Below are positions 9,109 to 17,945 of a DNA stretch of 61,184 bases, piece after piece. The DNA is taken from positions 1-61,184 of the forward strand of contig CAMDLT010000025.1 of the NCBI GenBank assembly GCA_945901855.1. The letters run 5' to 3'. Every line of letters begins with the position of its first letter. Position 1 is the first letter of the stretch. Position numbers and translations under genes: made by a program. Below the pieces are notes generated by a model. It was not told the DNA's origin and ran no database searches. It saw nothing but the letters and a program-made list of their open reading frames with translations. The DNA is from Asaia bogorensis. GTDB taxonomy: Bacteria; Pseudomonadota; Alphaproteobacteria; CACIAM-22H2.

Positions 9109-10167
9109 TTGAGCCTTAAAGTTCTTATACTTGGCGTCAACGGGTTCATCGGTTCGAACCTTTCCGAACGCATTTTGAAGACCACCGACTGGTCCGTCTA
9201 CGGCATGGATATCCGCCAGGACAAGATCGAGGATCTGATCGGCAATCCGCGCTTCCATTTCGTCGAAGGCGATATCACGATCAACCGCGAATGGGTCGAA
9301 TACCACGTCAAGAAATGCGACGTGGTGCTCCCCTTGGTCGCGATCGCGACGCCTGCGACGTACGTTCAGCATCCGTTGAAGGTCTTCGAACTCGATTTTG
9401 AGGCGAACCTCGCGATCGTGCGCGACTGCGTCAAGTACGACAAGCGCGTGCTGTTCCCCTCGACGTCGGAAGTCTACGGCATGTCGACCGACACGCCGTT
9501 CGACGAGGAAACCTCGAACTTCGTGCTCGGCCCCATCCACAAGCAGCGCTGGATCTACGCGTGCTCCAAGCAGCTCTTGGACCGCGTGATCTACGCCTAC
9601 GGCGCCAAGGGCGATCTGCGCTTCACGCTGTTCCGCCCGTTCAACTGGATCGGTCCCAAGCTCGACAACATCTGGGCTGCCAAGGAAGGTTCTTCGCGCG
9701 TGCTCACGCAGTTCGTGGGCAACATCGTGCGCGGCGAGAACATCAGTCTGGTCGCGGGCGGCGCGCAGCGCCGCTGCTTCTTGTACATCGACGATGCGAC
9801 CGACGCGCTTGTGCGCATCATCGCCAACAAGGACGGCTGCGCGGACGGGCGCATCTTCAACATCGGCGATCCGCGCAACGACTATTCGATGCGCGCCCTG
9901 GCCGAAACGCTGCTCGACGTCATCCAGGCTTACGACGGTTATGCCGACGTCAAGTCGCGCATCAAGCTGGTCGACGTGGATCCGGGCGACTATTACGGCA
10001 AGGGCTACGAAGACATCCAGGTGCGCGTGCCGTCGGTCGAAAACGCCGCCAAGCATCTGGGCTGGGCGCCGACGACGGACCTGCGCACGGCGCTCAAACT
10101 GACGCTCGACTATTATCTGCTGGCGGGCCGCAAGGACACGGGCGACCTGACCGGCACGCCGGTCTAA
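9109..10167 (+). CDS. UDP-glucuronate decarboxylating dehydrogenase (ArnA C-terminal half as separate gene)
   Basis: Extended SDR-family enzyme of 352 residues matching the dehydrogenase half of ArnA, which oxidises and decarboxylates UDP-glucuronate to UDP-4-keto-pentose with NAD. The dinucleotide motif is GVNGFIGSNL at the N-terminus. The catalytic Ser-Glu pair sits in FPSTSEVYGM, and the YxxxK pair in YACSKQLLDR. Family hallmarks GPIHKQRW and FRPFNWIGPKLD are also visible. The start is a TTG at 9109 because no better start precedes the NAD-binding strand. The gap of 36 bases to the formyltransferase is the longest in the operon. Confidence 0.88.
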   Translation: MSLKVLILGVNGFIGSNLSERILKTTDWSVYGMDIRQDKIEDLIGNPRFHFVEGDITINREWVEYHVKKCDVVLPLVAIATPATYVQHPLKVFELDFEANLAIVRDCVKYDKRVLFPSTSEVYGMSTDTPFDEETSNFVLGPIHKQRWIYACSKQLLDRVIYAYGAKGDLRFTLFRPFNWIGPKLDNIWAAKEGSSRVLTQFVGNIVRGENISLVAGGAQRRCFLYIDDATDALVRIIANKDGCADGRIFNIGDPRNDYSMRALAETLLDVIQAYDGYADVKSRIKLVDVDPGDYYGKGYEDIQVRVPSVENAAKHLGWAPTTDLRTALKLTLDYYLLAGRKDTGDLTGTPV

Positions 10168-10175
10168 GCGCCGCG

Positions 10176-11087
10176 ATGGCGTTGCCGCCGCCGCGCCTGG
10201 CGATCAAGATCGACGTCGATACCGACCGGGGCACGCGCGAAGGATTGGCGCCGCTCGCGCGCGCTCTCGACCGCCATCGCATTCGCGGCACGTTTTTGTT
10301 TTCGCTCGGTCCCGACAATACCGGGCGCGCGATCAAGCGCATCTTTCGGCCCGGTTTTTTCGGCAAGGTTGCGCGCACCTCGGTCGTCAAAACCTACGGC
10401 CTGCGCACGCTGATGAACGGCGTGCTGCTGCCCGGTCCCGACATCGCCAAGCGCAACGCCGATGCGATGCGCGCGACCGCCAATGCCGGGCACGAGGCGG
10501 GCATCCATTGCTGGGACCATGTGCGCTGGCAGGACGGCCTTGCGACCATGACGCTTGGCGAGGTGCGCGCGGAGTTTCAAAAGGCGCAAGCCGCGTTCGT
10601 TCGGGTGTTCGGGCGCCCTGCGCGCACGGCGGGGGCCGCGGGCTGGCAGGCGGACGAAAAAAGCCTCGCGGTCTACGACGAAGCCGATCTCGACTACGCC
10701 TCGGACGCGCGCGGCGTGTCCCCTTTTATGCCCGTTGCGGGCGCACGCACCTTCCGCACGCCGCAAATTCCGACGACTTTGCCGACGCTGGACGAATTGA
10801 TCGGGCGGCCGGAATACCCGATCGCGACGCTGATCGATTTCTATCTGGACCGGCTTGTGCCGGGACAGCTCAACGCGTTCACGGGCCATGCGGAGCTTGA
10901 AGGCATGCAGTATGCCGACTGGTTCGCGGCGTTTCTCGATGCCGCCGCCGAACGCGGCGTGGTCTTCGTCAATTTGGCCGACGAAGCCGAAAAATTTGCG
11001 GTCGATCCGCCGCCGCGCGCATTTTTTATGCAAGGAAGCATCGACGGACGCAGCGGCGTGCTGGCGCTGCAGGGGCCGATCCGCTAG
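10176..11087 (+). CDS. arnD: ArnD-like polysaccharide deacetylase family deformylase
   Basis: A 303-residue protein of the polysaccharide deacetylase (NodB) fold. It would remove the formyl group from undecaprenyl-phosphate-formamidoarabinose before flipping. The metal/catalytic Asp region is KIDVDTDRGTREG near the N-terminus, and the metal-binding histidines lie in AGHEAGIHCWDHVRWQ. ATG 10176 is 8 bases after the dehydrogenase stop. It is the last recognisable Arn enzyme of the operon. No ArnB (UDP-4-keto-pentose aminotransferase) is found in the window, so that step must be supplied from elsewhere. Confidence 0.87.
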   Translation: MALPPPRLAIKIDVDTDRGTREGLAPLARALDRHRIRGTFLFSLGPDNTGRAIKRIFRPGFFGKVARTSVVKTYGLRTLMNGVLLPGPDIAKRNADAMRATANAGHEAGIHCWDHVRWQDGLATMTLGEVRAEFQKAQAAFVRVFGRPARTAGAAGWQADEKSLAVYDEADLDYASDARGVSPFMPVAGARTFRTPQIPTTLPTLDELIGRPEYPIATLIDFYLDRLVPGQLNAFTGHAELEGMQYADWFAAFLDAAAERGVVFVNLADEAEKFAVDPPPRAFFMQGSIDGRSGVLALQGPIR

Positions 11088-11104
11088 CCTCTTGGTTCAA
11101 GAGG
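11088..11104 (+). promoter_or_regulatory. Hairpin overlapping the ribosome binding site of the post-arnD gene
   Basis: A perfect 7-bp inverted repeat, CCTCTTG / CAAGAGG with loop GTT, begins directly after the arnD stop. The AGAGGA that would serve as Shine-Dalgarno for GTG 11113 lies partly in the 3' arm, so folding could hide it. There is no T-tract, so it is not a standard terminator. A regulatory role is inference. Confidence 0.35.
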
Positions 11105-11112
11105 ATAGAGTC

Positions 11113-11664
11113 GTGCGATTATCGATTTCGGCATTTGCAACTTTGACTTTTGCAATAGGCATAGCCCTGGTGCCCGGCCTCGTCCTTGCCCAAGCGGCGC
11201 CCGGCACGCGGTTGTCGTTCCAATCTGGCATTTCGACCGTGATCGAAGGCTACGAAGGAGCGGTAACCAAAACCTCCAACGGCGACGTGTGGCTTGGTTT
11301 TGTCGATCGGCCGCAGAATGTCGAAGTGACCAAGGGCGATCCCGCCCGGTTCGAATTTCGGCCCGGCAGCACGGGCAGTTTCGAGTTTGCGCGCCGCCAA
11401 GGCAATCGCACGCCGAGCTATGTCACGGTGGATTTGCGGGCGTTGCGCAACGAGTCGATGACCGTGCGCGGCGTTTTGCACGAGGTAACGGTGGTCGAGG
11501 CGGTGGTCTCTTCGTCGCGGCCGGCCTGGAGCTACCGGATGCAGGCTTGGGTCGATCCCAAGATGCGCTACATGCTGCGGCGCGAGGTTCTGGCGATGTC
11601 CGACACCACGCCGAGCATGCCCAATTCGGTCCGCGTCAACAACATCCAACCGCCGGCGCCCTGA
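11113..11664 (+). CDS. Small exported protein of unknown function
   Basis: A 183-residue protein with a clear N-terminal signal peptide (hydrophobic core about residues 7-22, cleavage likely after VLAQA), so periplasmic or secreted. The mature part is beta-rich looking, with no cysteine and no motif I recognise; it is not lipidated. GTG 11113 is chosen because it starts the signal sequence and has AGAGGA upstream. It follows arnD by 25 bases in the same direction and could belong to the Arn operon, or could have a separate envelope role. It ends with a proline-rich tail. Confidence 0.6.
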   Translation: MRLSISAFATLTFAIGIALVPGLVLAQAAPGTRLSFQSGISTVIEGYEGAVTKTSNGDVWLGFVDRPQNVEVTKGDPARFEFRPGSTGSFEFARRQGNRTPSYVTVDLRALRNESMTVRGVLHEVTVVEAVVSSSRPAWSYRMQAWVDPKMRYMLRREVLAMSDTTPSMPNSVRVNNIQPPAP

Positions 11665-11740
11665 ACGCCGCCGCGGCAACCCTTCCGATTTTCGGACAAA
11701 TCCGGCATATTCTGTTTTTTAACGTCGGAGATTTGTACGC

Positions 11741-13021
11741 ATGGCCCCGGCAGATACGGCGCCGCCTGGCGATCAGGCCAAGCGCAGCCACATCGTTTTG
11801 ACGTCGCACCCTTCGCGCAGCGGGCCGCAGCCGCTCAAGATCGACTGGGGTGCGGGCGGGGCGCAGGCGCGCGGGCCCGTCGTCGGCACCGTCGTCAATC
11901 CGCAGCAGCGCAACGTAATCGGCACGCATTCGGGCAGCTACATGCTCTATCGCGCTTTGGCCGTGGCGGCGGGTGCTTTGTCGCCGTTGCACAAACCCGA
12001 TCTGACCGACACGGCCCCGGCCGAGCCCATCGGCCCGTTCGCGCAATGGTCGGACCCCGAAAAAATCGTCAGCATCGATCCCTACGGCCACATGGTCGGC
12101 GACGTGTTTGCGGGTCTGCTGGCGCAAGGCTACGACATCCGCCCGACAATCGCGGTCACGCGCGCGCATATCAACATGCCCGAACTCAAGGACGCGATCG
12201 CGGCCGGGCGCCTCAAACCCGACGGCAAGATCGTCGAAGCCAACGGCGACGTGCGCACGACAAAAGTAGCGCTCGAACCGGTCTGGTATCTGCCCGGTAT
12301 CGCCAAGCGCTTCAAGATCGCGGAAACCGACCTGCGGCGCGGGCTGTTCGAATATACGGGCGGCATGTTTCCCGAACTGGTCACGCGCTCGGACATGAAG
12401 GTGTTCTTGCCGCCCATCGGCGGCATGACGGTCTATCTGTTCGGCGACGTTGCCAAGCTCGGCGATCCCAAGACCAAAATCGGCGGGCGCGTGCACGACG
12501 AATGCAACGGCTCGGACGTGTTCGGCTCGGACATCTGCACATGCCGTCCGTATCTGGCGCACGGCATCGAAGTCGCCATCGAAACCGCGCAGGCGGGCGG
12601 GGTGGGCTTCATCGTCTACAACCGAAAGGAAGGCCGCGCCCTGGGCGAGGTCACGAAGTTCCTGGTGTACAACGCGCGCAAACGCCAGGAAGGCGGCGAT
12701 CAGGCGTCGACCTATTTCAAGCGCACCGAGTGCGTCGCGGGCGTGCAGGACATGCGCTTCCAGGAACTGATGCCCGACGTGCTGCACTGGCTCGGCATCG
12801 CGCGCATCGACCGGTTCGCGTCGATGAGCAACATGAAATCCGAAGCGCTGATCCGCAGCGGCATCGAGATCGTCGAGCAGGTCGAGATTCCAGCAGGTCT
12901 GATCCCGGCCGATGCGAGCGTGGAGATGGAAGCCAAAAAAGCGGCGGGCTATTTCACCGGCGGGGCCGCGCCCGACGCCAAAAAGCTCGCCGACACCAAA
13001 GGTCGCGGGCTCGACGGCTGA
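11741..13021 (+). CDS. GTP cyclohydrolase II homologue of the URC uracil catabolism pathway (Urc1-like)
   Basis: A 426-residue protein whose C-terminal half is a RibA-type GTP cyclohydrolase II domain. The zinc-binding cysteines are present at about Cys255, Cys266 and Cys268 (CNGSDVFGSDICTC). The long N-terminal extension and altered spacing differ from riboflavin RibA. Homologues called URC1 act in a uracil degradation route where a ribosylated pyrimidine ring is opened. The next two genes are DUF1688 (URC4) and uracil phosphoribosyltransferase, the partners known for that pathway, so this is probably not a riboflavin gene. A short leader of 76 bases precedes it. Confidence 0.82.
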   Translation: MAPADTAPPGDQAKRSHIVLTSHPSRSGPQPLKIDWGAGGAQARGPVVGTVVNPQQRNVIGTHSGSYMLYRALAVAAGALSPLHKPDLTDTAPAEPIGPFAQWSDPEKIVSIDPYGHMVGDVFAGLLAQGYDIRPTIAVTRAHINMPELKDAIAAGRLKPDGKIVEANGDVRTTKVALEPVWYLPGIAKRFKIAETDLRRGLFEYTGGMFPELVTRSDMKVFLPPIGGMTVYLFGDVAKLGDPKTKIGGRVHDECNGSDVFGSDICTCRPYLAHGIEVAIETAQAGGVGFIVYNRKEGRALGEVTKFLVYNARKRQEGGDQASTYFKRTECVAGVQDMRFQELMPDVLHWLGIARIDRFASMSNMKSEALIRSGIEIVEQVEIPAGLIPADASVEMEAKKAAGYFTGGAAPDAKKLADTKGRGLDG

Positions 13022-13022
13022 C

Positions 13023-14225
13023 ATGACGATCGCCGCCCCGCATTTTGCCGGCCCCTCCAAACGCGTGCGCGAATTGCGCGATCCAGCGACCATTCGCCTG
13101 CGCGCGCGCCAGATCTACGACGCGGCGCTGGCCGGCAAAACCGCGCATTTTTCGCTCGTGCCCGAAAAGCTCGATGTCGCGGCGGCTTTGACGGTCGATG
13201 CGATCCGCGCCGACTATCCGACGCTCGACATTCCCTACCATTCGCGCTGGCGGCATTTCGATGTCGGCGGCATCGACCGGTGGGCGGCCTATCGCGCAGG
13301 CTTGCCCGACGACAAGCTCGCGCGCGCGCGGGCGGCCGTGGATTTGGCCGTCACCAGCGTGCTGCTCGATGCGGGCGCCGGATCCGGTTGGCGCTACGCC
13401 ACCAGAGACGGGATCTATGCGCGCTCCGAAGGGCTCGCGGTCGCAAGCTTCGACATGTTCGCCAGCGGCGCGATTGCGGGCGACGCGGCCACGCTGCAAA
13501 ATTTTACCGCCGAAAAGCTCGCTGCCGGGTTCCAAGTCGCCGATGCCAATCCGTTGGTCGGGCTTGAAGGGCGTGCCGGGCTGCTGCGCAATCTTGGCGG
13601 CGCGATCGCCAAACGGCCCGATCTTTTCGGCCCGGACGCGCGCATTGGCAATCTGGTCGACCGGCTGCTGTTCGACGCCAAAGACGGCACCTTGTCGGCG
13701 GCGCGCATTCTGGGCGCATTGCTCGACGGGTTTGCCGACGCGTGGCCGGCCCGGCGTGTGGTGGACGGCGTCAATCTGGGCGACGTTGGCGCGCATCCGG
13801 CCGCCAGCGACGGGCTCGTGCCCTTTCATAAGCTCAGCCAGTGGCTGACCTATTCGTTGCTCGAGCCGTTCGAGGAACTGGGTCTGCAAATCGTCGGACT
13901 CGATTTGCTGACGGGCTTGCCCGAATACCGCAATGGCGGGTTGTTTCTGGATGCGGGCGTCCTATCGCTCAAGGATGCGACGGCGGCCGAACGCGCGCAC
14001 GAAGCGACCGACGAGTTGGTCGTCGAGTGGCGAGCGCTGACGGTCATGCTGCTCGATCTGGTCGCCGAAAAAGTGCGTTTGCAACTTGGCCTGACGGCCG
14101 CCAATTTTCCGCTGGCGAAAGTCTTGCAAGGCGGCACGTGGACGGCCGGGCGGCGCATCGCTTCGCAACTGCGACCCGGCGGACCGCCGCCGTTGCGCGT
14201 CGCGAGCGACGGCACCATCTTCTAG
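13023..14225 (+). CDS. DUF1688 / URC4-like protein
   Basis: A 400-residue protein of the DUF1688 family, the bacterial counterpart of fungal URC4, required for uracil catabolism but of unproven chemistry. Visible family traits are the N-terminal [21 protein letters not shown] segment and the central [11 protein letters not shown] and [20 protein letters not shown] stretches. There is no signal peptide or membrane helix. It starts 1 base after the Urc1-like stop and is followed 31 bases later by upp; the tight spacing supports one operon. The role is inferred from family and context only. Confidence 0.82.
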   Translation: MTIAAPHFAGPSKRVRELRDPATIRLRARQIYDAALAGKTAHFSLVPEKLDVAAALTVDAIRADYPTLDIPYHSRWRHFDVGGIDRWAAYRAGLPDDKLARARAAVDLAVTSVLLDAGAGSGWRYATRDGIYARSEGLAVASFDMFASGAIAGDAATLQNFTAEKLAAGFQVADANPLVGLEGRAGLLRNLGGAIAKRPDLFGPDARIGNLVDRLLFDAKDGTLSAARILGALLDGFADAWPARRVVDGVNLGDVGAHPAASDGLVPFHKLSQWLTYSLLEPFEELGLQIVGLDLLTGLPEYRNGGLFLDAGVLSLKDATAAERAHEATDELVVEWRALTVMLLDLVAEKVRLQLGLTAANFPLAKVLQGGTWTAGRRIASQLRPGGPPPLRVASDGTIF

Positions 14226-14256
14226 CAACTTGGTTTTCAGCAACTGGGGAGTTTCC

Positions 14257-14889
14257 ATGTCGGGCACATTGCATGTCGTCGGCCATCCGCTGATCCAGCA
14301 CAAGCTCACGCAAGTCCGTCGCAAGGAAACCGAGACGCGCGATTTTCGCCGACTGGTGCGCGAAATTTCGATGCTGCTCGCCTACGAGGTAACCCGCGAC
14401 CGGCCGCTGACGATGGTCGAGATCGAAACGCCGGTGCAAAAAATGCGCGCTCCCAGCCTTGCGGGCAAACAGATCTGCCTCGTGTCGGTGCTGCGCGCGG
14501 GCAACGGCATTCTCGACGGCATGCTCGAGATTTTGCCCTCGGCGTGCGTCGGCCATATCGGCCTCTATCGCGATCCCGAAACGCTCCAGGCGATCGAGTA
14601 CTATTGCAAACTGCCCGAAGACATCGCGTCGCGCGACGTCCTGATCCTCGACCCGATGCTGGCAACGGGGCATTCGGCGGCGGCGGCCGTCTCGCGCGTC
14701 AAGCAATCGGGCGCGTCCTCGATCAAGTATGTGTGCATTTTGGCGGCACCGGAGGGCGTCAAGGAAATGCACGCCCACCATCCGGACGTGCCAATTTTCA
14801 CCGCTGCCCAAGACAGCCATCTCGACGACCACGGCTATATCGTGCCGGGCTTGGGCGACGCCGGCGACCGGCTGTTCGGCACGAAGTAG
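14257..14889 (+). CDS. upp: Uracil phosphoribosyltransferase
   Basis: A 210-residue enzyme converting uracil and PRPP to UMP. The PRPP-binding loop is [15 protein letters not shown], and the uracil-binding C-terminal loop is present around [18 protein letters not shown]. The N-terminus has the usual [24 protein letters not shown] 14257 follows a GGGGAG Shine-Dalgarno; a longer start at 14230 is less likely. In a URC cluster this enzyme can supply the ribosylated substrate rather than act only in salvage. Confidence 0.94.
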   Translation: MSGTLHVVGHPLIQHKLTQVRRKETETRDFRRLVREISMLLAYEVTRDRPLTMVEIETPVQKMRAPSLAGKQICLVSVLRAGNGILDGMLEILPSACVGHIGLYRDPETLQAIEYYCKLPEDIASRDVLILDPMLATGHSAAAAVSRVKQSGASSIKYVCILAAPEGVKEMHAHHPDVPIFTAAQDSHLDDHGYIVPGLGDAGDRLFGTK

Positions 14890-14918
14890 GCATGCCGATT
14901 GCTAATCCCTTCTCGAGC

Positions 14919-14936
14919 GACTAGCCTTTGCTAGTC
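14919..14936 (+). promoter_or_regulatory. Perfect 7-bp hairpin before the ABC transporter operon
   Basis: GACTAGC / GCTAGTC with a CTTT loop lies between upp and the binding-protein gene, ending 18 bases before the ATG and just before the strong GAGGGGGGA Shine-Dalgarno. There is no T-tract, so it may be a protein or RNA regulatory element, or a weak transcript end for the upp operon. The function is inferred. Confidence 0.35.
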
Positions 14937-14954
14937 AAACGAGGGGGGAATCCG

Positions 14955-15794
14955 ATGAAAACCATGCGTCTTTTCGCCGTTGCCTGTGCGCTCGGCATGT
15001 CTGCCGCTGCGCCGGCGATGGCACAAAAACTGGTTACCGGCGTGGATGGCACGTTCGCCCCACACGCGATGCCCAAGCTGGGCGGCGGCATCGAAGGCTT
15101 CAATGTCGACATGGCCAACGAAATCGGCCGTCGCTTGGGCCAGCCGATCGAAGTCGTGGCACAGGAATTCTCCGGCCTCGTGCCGGGTCTTCTGTCCAAG
15201 CGCTTCGACTTTTTGGCAGCACCCACGACCGTGACCGAGGAGCGCGCACGCAACCTGCTGTTCACGGAAGGTTATCTCAATACGGACTTCCAGTTCGTTG
15301 CGCGCCGCAACAAGCCCGAGATCAAGGAACTCGAGGGCCTGCGCGGCCTCAAAGTGTCGGTCAATCGCGGCTCGGCTTACGAGAGCTGGGCGTCGGCAAA
15401 CAGCCAGCGCTACGGCTTCACCTACGACGTCTACGGCTCGAATCCCGAGGCGGTGCAGGCCGTACTCGCCGGTCGCGCCGACACGAACCTGACGGGCAAT
15501 ACGGTCGCGGCGTGGGCCGTCAAACAGAACGCGAGCCAGTTGCGTTTGGGCGCGAAGATTTCGACCGGACTCGTGTGGGCCATTCCGTTCCGGCCCGACG
15601 ACAAGGCCGGGCGCGACCGCATCTCGATGGTCGTCAAATGCATGAAGCAAGACGGCACGTTCTCGCGCCTCCACAAAAAATGGTTCGGCTACGATCCGGC
15701 CCCGGACTCGGTGACGGTCAATATCGCGGCCGGCCACGGCGTTGCCAGCATGCCCGGCTACGATCCGACGCCGGTCGCCGTCGTCTGCCGCTAG
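14955..15794 (+). CDS. Polar amino acid-type ABC transporter substrate-binding protein
   Basis: A 279-residue periplasmic solute-binding protein of the SBP_bac_3 class. The signal peptide covers about residues 1-23 (cleavage after APAMA). The mature protein begins with the typical KLVTGVDGTFAPHAMP strand and contains the GFNVDMANEIGRRL segment. It would capture a small polar solute for the ATPase and two permeases that follow. The start is ATG 14955, with a very strong purine-rich ribosome binding site. The substrate cannot be read; neighbouring hydantoin genes make amino acids or carbamoyl/hydantoin compounds worth considering. Confidence 0.87.
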   Translation: MKTMRLFAVACALGMSAAAPAMAQKLVTGVDGTFAPHAMPKLGGGIEGFNVDMANEIGRRLGQPIEVVAQEFSGLVPGLLSKRFDFLAAPTTVTEERARNLLFTEGYLNTDFQFVARRNKPEIKELEGLRGLKVSVNRGSAYESWASANSQRYGFTYDVYGSNPEAVQAVLAGRADTNLTGNTVAAWAVKQNASQLRLGAKISTGLVWAIPFRPDDKAGRDRISMVVKCMKQDGTFSRLHKKWFGYDPAPDSVTVNIAAGHGVASMPGYDPTPVAVVCR

Positions 15795-15798
15795 CAGG

Positions 15799-16566
15799 GT
15801 GACGTCCGCCGCAGCGGTGCCGCCGGCTCCGATCCTGGAACTGGTGGCGCTGCACAAAAGTTTCGGACCGCTCAAAGTGCTCGACGGCATCGACCTTGCC
15901 GTGCGCCCGCGCGAGCTCGTGTTTGTGATCGGGCCGTCGGGTTCGGGCAAGAGCACGCTGTTGCGCTGCTGCAACCGGCTCGAAGAACCGGACTCGGGTG
16001 CCGTGGTTGTCGACGGGGCCGACATCATGCGGCCCGGGGTCGATCTCAATGCCGTGCGCCAGAAGATCGGCATGGTCTTCCAGTCGTTCAATCTCTATCC
16101 GCACATGACGGCGCTTGGCAATGTCACGCTCGCCTTGCGCAAGGTGCAGGGCCTGGCGCGCGATGTGGCCGAGGCACGCGGGCGGGCCGCCTTGGCCCAA
16201 GTGGGGCTCGCCGACAAGGAAGCCTCGTATCCCAACGCGCTGTCGGGCGGCCAGCAGCAGCGCGTGGGCATTGCGCGCGCTTTGGCACTGGGACCCAAGA
16301 TCGTGCTGTTCGACGAGCCGACCTCGGCCCTTGATCCCGAGCTTGTCGGCTCGGTTTTGGCGGTCATGCGCGAGCTTAAAGCCGCCGGCATGACGATGGT
16401 CGTGGTCAGCCACGAGCTTGCCTTCGCGCGTGCGGCAGCCGACCGCGTCGTGTTCATGGAAGGCGGGCGCATCGTCGAGCAGGGACCGCCCGAAGCGATC
16501 TTCGGCAATCCCCGCGCGGCGCGCACGCAGGCTTTTGTGCAGCGCCTGTCGCAGGGCCACGGCTAG
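15799..16566 (+). CDS. ABC transporter ATP-binding protein (GlnQ/HisP type)
   Basis: A 255-residue ATPase powering amino acid-type uptake. It has Walker A GPSGSGKST, Q-loop VFQSFNLYPHMTAL, signature LSGGQQQR, Walker B IVLFDEPTSALD and the H-switch VVSHE. The start is GTG 15799, 4 bases after the binding-protein stop; the longer frame reading back into that gene is not credible. It forms one operon with the binding protein and the two permease genes. Confidence 0.93.
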   Translation: MTSAAAVPPAPILELVALHKSFGPLKVLDGIDLAVRPRELVFVIGPSGSGKSTLLRCCNRLEEPDSGAVVVDGADIMRPGVDLNAVRQKIGMVFQSFNLYPHMTALGNVTLALRKVQGLARDVAEARGRAALAQVGLADKEASYPNALSGGQQQRVGIARALALGPKIVLFDEPTSALDPELVGSVLAVMRELKAAGMTMVVVSHELAFARAAADRVVFMEGGRIVEQGPPEAIFGNPRAARTQAFVQRLSQGHG

Positions 16567-16569
16567 ACG

Positions 16570-17253
16570 ATGGACAACGGGCTTGAGCGTCTCGCCTTCG
16601 CCTTTTTCAACGCGCAGATTGCGGCCGAATGGGCGCCCAAGATACTCGACGGCGTATGGGTCACGATCCTCGTGTCATTGGCGGTCGTGGCGACGGGTTT
16701 GGCCTTGGGCCTCGCGCTTGCAGCCTTGCGCGCCTACCGCATCGGCCCGGTCAATGTCGCGATCGTGGCTTTCGTCGATATCTTGCGCGCTCTGCCGCCG
16801 CTCGTCGTCATCATCATTTTGTTTTTCGCGTTTCCATATCTCGATCTGCCGATGAGCGCGTTCACCGCGACATGGCTGTCGCTCTCCTTGGTGCTCGCGG
16901 CATTTGCCGAGGAGATCTGGTGGGCGGGCATCTTGGCCGTGCCGCGCGGCCAGTGGGAAGCCGCCCGCTCGACCGGCCTTGGCTTCGGCGCCACGCTTGG
17001 CTACGTCGTGCTCCCGCAAGCCGTGCGCATGACCGTTCCCCCGCTTGTCAATCGCGTGATCGCGGTCACGAAGGGAACGGCGCTGGGCTCGGTCGTGGCC
17101 CTGTCGGAAATCGTGAGCCAGGCAAGTTCGGCTGCAAGCCTTGCCGGCAACCCCACGCCGCTCACGCTCGGGGCGGCGGCCTATCTTACGATCTTTGTGC
17201 CGGTGGTCGTCTTCGGGCGCTGGCTCGAAACGCGTTTCGCGTGGAAGCGCTAG
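16570..17253 (+). CDS. Amino acid-type ABC transporter permease, subunit 1
   Basis: Inner-membrane permease of 227 residues of the HisQ/HisM class with about five membrane helices. The EAA loop that docks onto the ATPase is visible near GQWEAARSTGLGFGATLGYVVLPQAVR. It starts 3 bases after the ATPase gene and most likely pairs with the next permease as a heterodimer. Confidence 0.9.
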   Translation: MDNGLERLAFAFFNAQIAAEWAPKILDGVWVTILVSLAVVATGLALGLALAALRAYRIGPVNVAIVAFVDILRALPPLVVIIILFFAFPYLDLPMSAFTATWLSLSLVLAAFAEEIWWAGILAVPRGQWEAARSTGLGFGATLGYVVLPQAVRMTVPPLVNRVIAVTKGTALGSVVALSEIVSQASSAASLAGNPTPLTLGAAAYLTIFVPVVVFGRWLETRFAWKR

Positions 17254-17258
17254 CGGCA

Positions 17259-17930
17259 ATGGCGGAAATCCTCGACACGTTTTTCAACGTCGAAATTCTG
17301 CGGCGAGTTTTGCCCTTCATGCTCGAAGGGCTCGGCATGACGCTGCTCTTGTGTGCGATCACGGTGCCGGTCGGGCTTGCGGGCGGCCTTGCCGTCGCCT
17401 GGGTATGGAGCCTCAAGAAGCGCTATGTGAACTGGCTGCTTGTCGTCTATGTCGATTTTTTCCGCGCCTTTCCGCCTTTGGTGCTGCTGATCTTCGTCTA
17501 TTTCGGCTTGCCGTTTGTCGGCGTCGATCTGTCGCCTTTTGCGGCCGTGGCGATCGCGTTTCTGCTCAACGCGTCGAGCTACTACGGCGAGATCTTCCGG
17601 GCCGGGATCGAAAGCGTGCCGCACGGCCAATGGGAGGCCGCGCGCGCAAGCGGTCTCACGCGCTTCCAGACGATGCTGCATGTGGTGCTGCCGCAGGCCA
17701 CGCGCAACGTGCTGCCGGATCTTATCGGCAACACGCTGGAAGTCGTGAAGCTCACGACCATCGCCTCGGTCGTGGCGTTGGGCGAATTGCTGCACGCCGC
17801 CAGGCTTGCCCAGTCGCTCGTCTACAATCCAACGCCCATCGTCGCCGCCGCTTTGATCTATCTGGCGCTGCTGTGGCCGGCCGTGCGACTCTTGCGGCAC
17901 TTCGAACACCGCCATCTTGTCGCCCGCTGA
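17259..17930 (+). CDS. Amino acid-type ABC transporter permease, subunit 2
   Basis: Second permease of 223 residues, paralogous to the first, with about five helices and the EAA loop GQWEAARASGLTRFQTMLHVVLPQA. ATG 17259 is 5 bases after the first permease; the long frame running back through that gene is a shadow. Its stop is directly abutted by ATG 17931 in the racemase reading frame, so the racemase relic belonged to the same operon. Confidence 0.9.
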   Translation: MAEILDTFFNVEILRRVLPFMLEGLGMTLLLCAITVPVGLAGGLAVAWVWSLKKRYVNWLLVVYVDFFRAFPPLVLLIFVYFGLPFVGVDLSPFAAVAIAFLLNASSYYGEIFRAGIESVPHGQWEAARASGLTRFQTMLHVVLPQATRNVLPDLIGNTLEVVKLTTIASVVALGELLHAARLAQSLVYNPTPIVAAALIYLALLWPAVRLLRHFEHRHLVAR

Positions 17931-17945
17931 ATGGGAGATCCCGCG

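Noticed and set aside
11741..13021. GTP cyclohydrolase II gene as riboflavin RibA.
   Set aside because: No other rib gene is near, the protein has an N-terminal extension and the neighbours are DUF1688 and upp, as in URC clusters.
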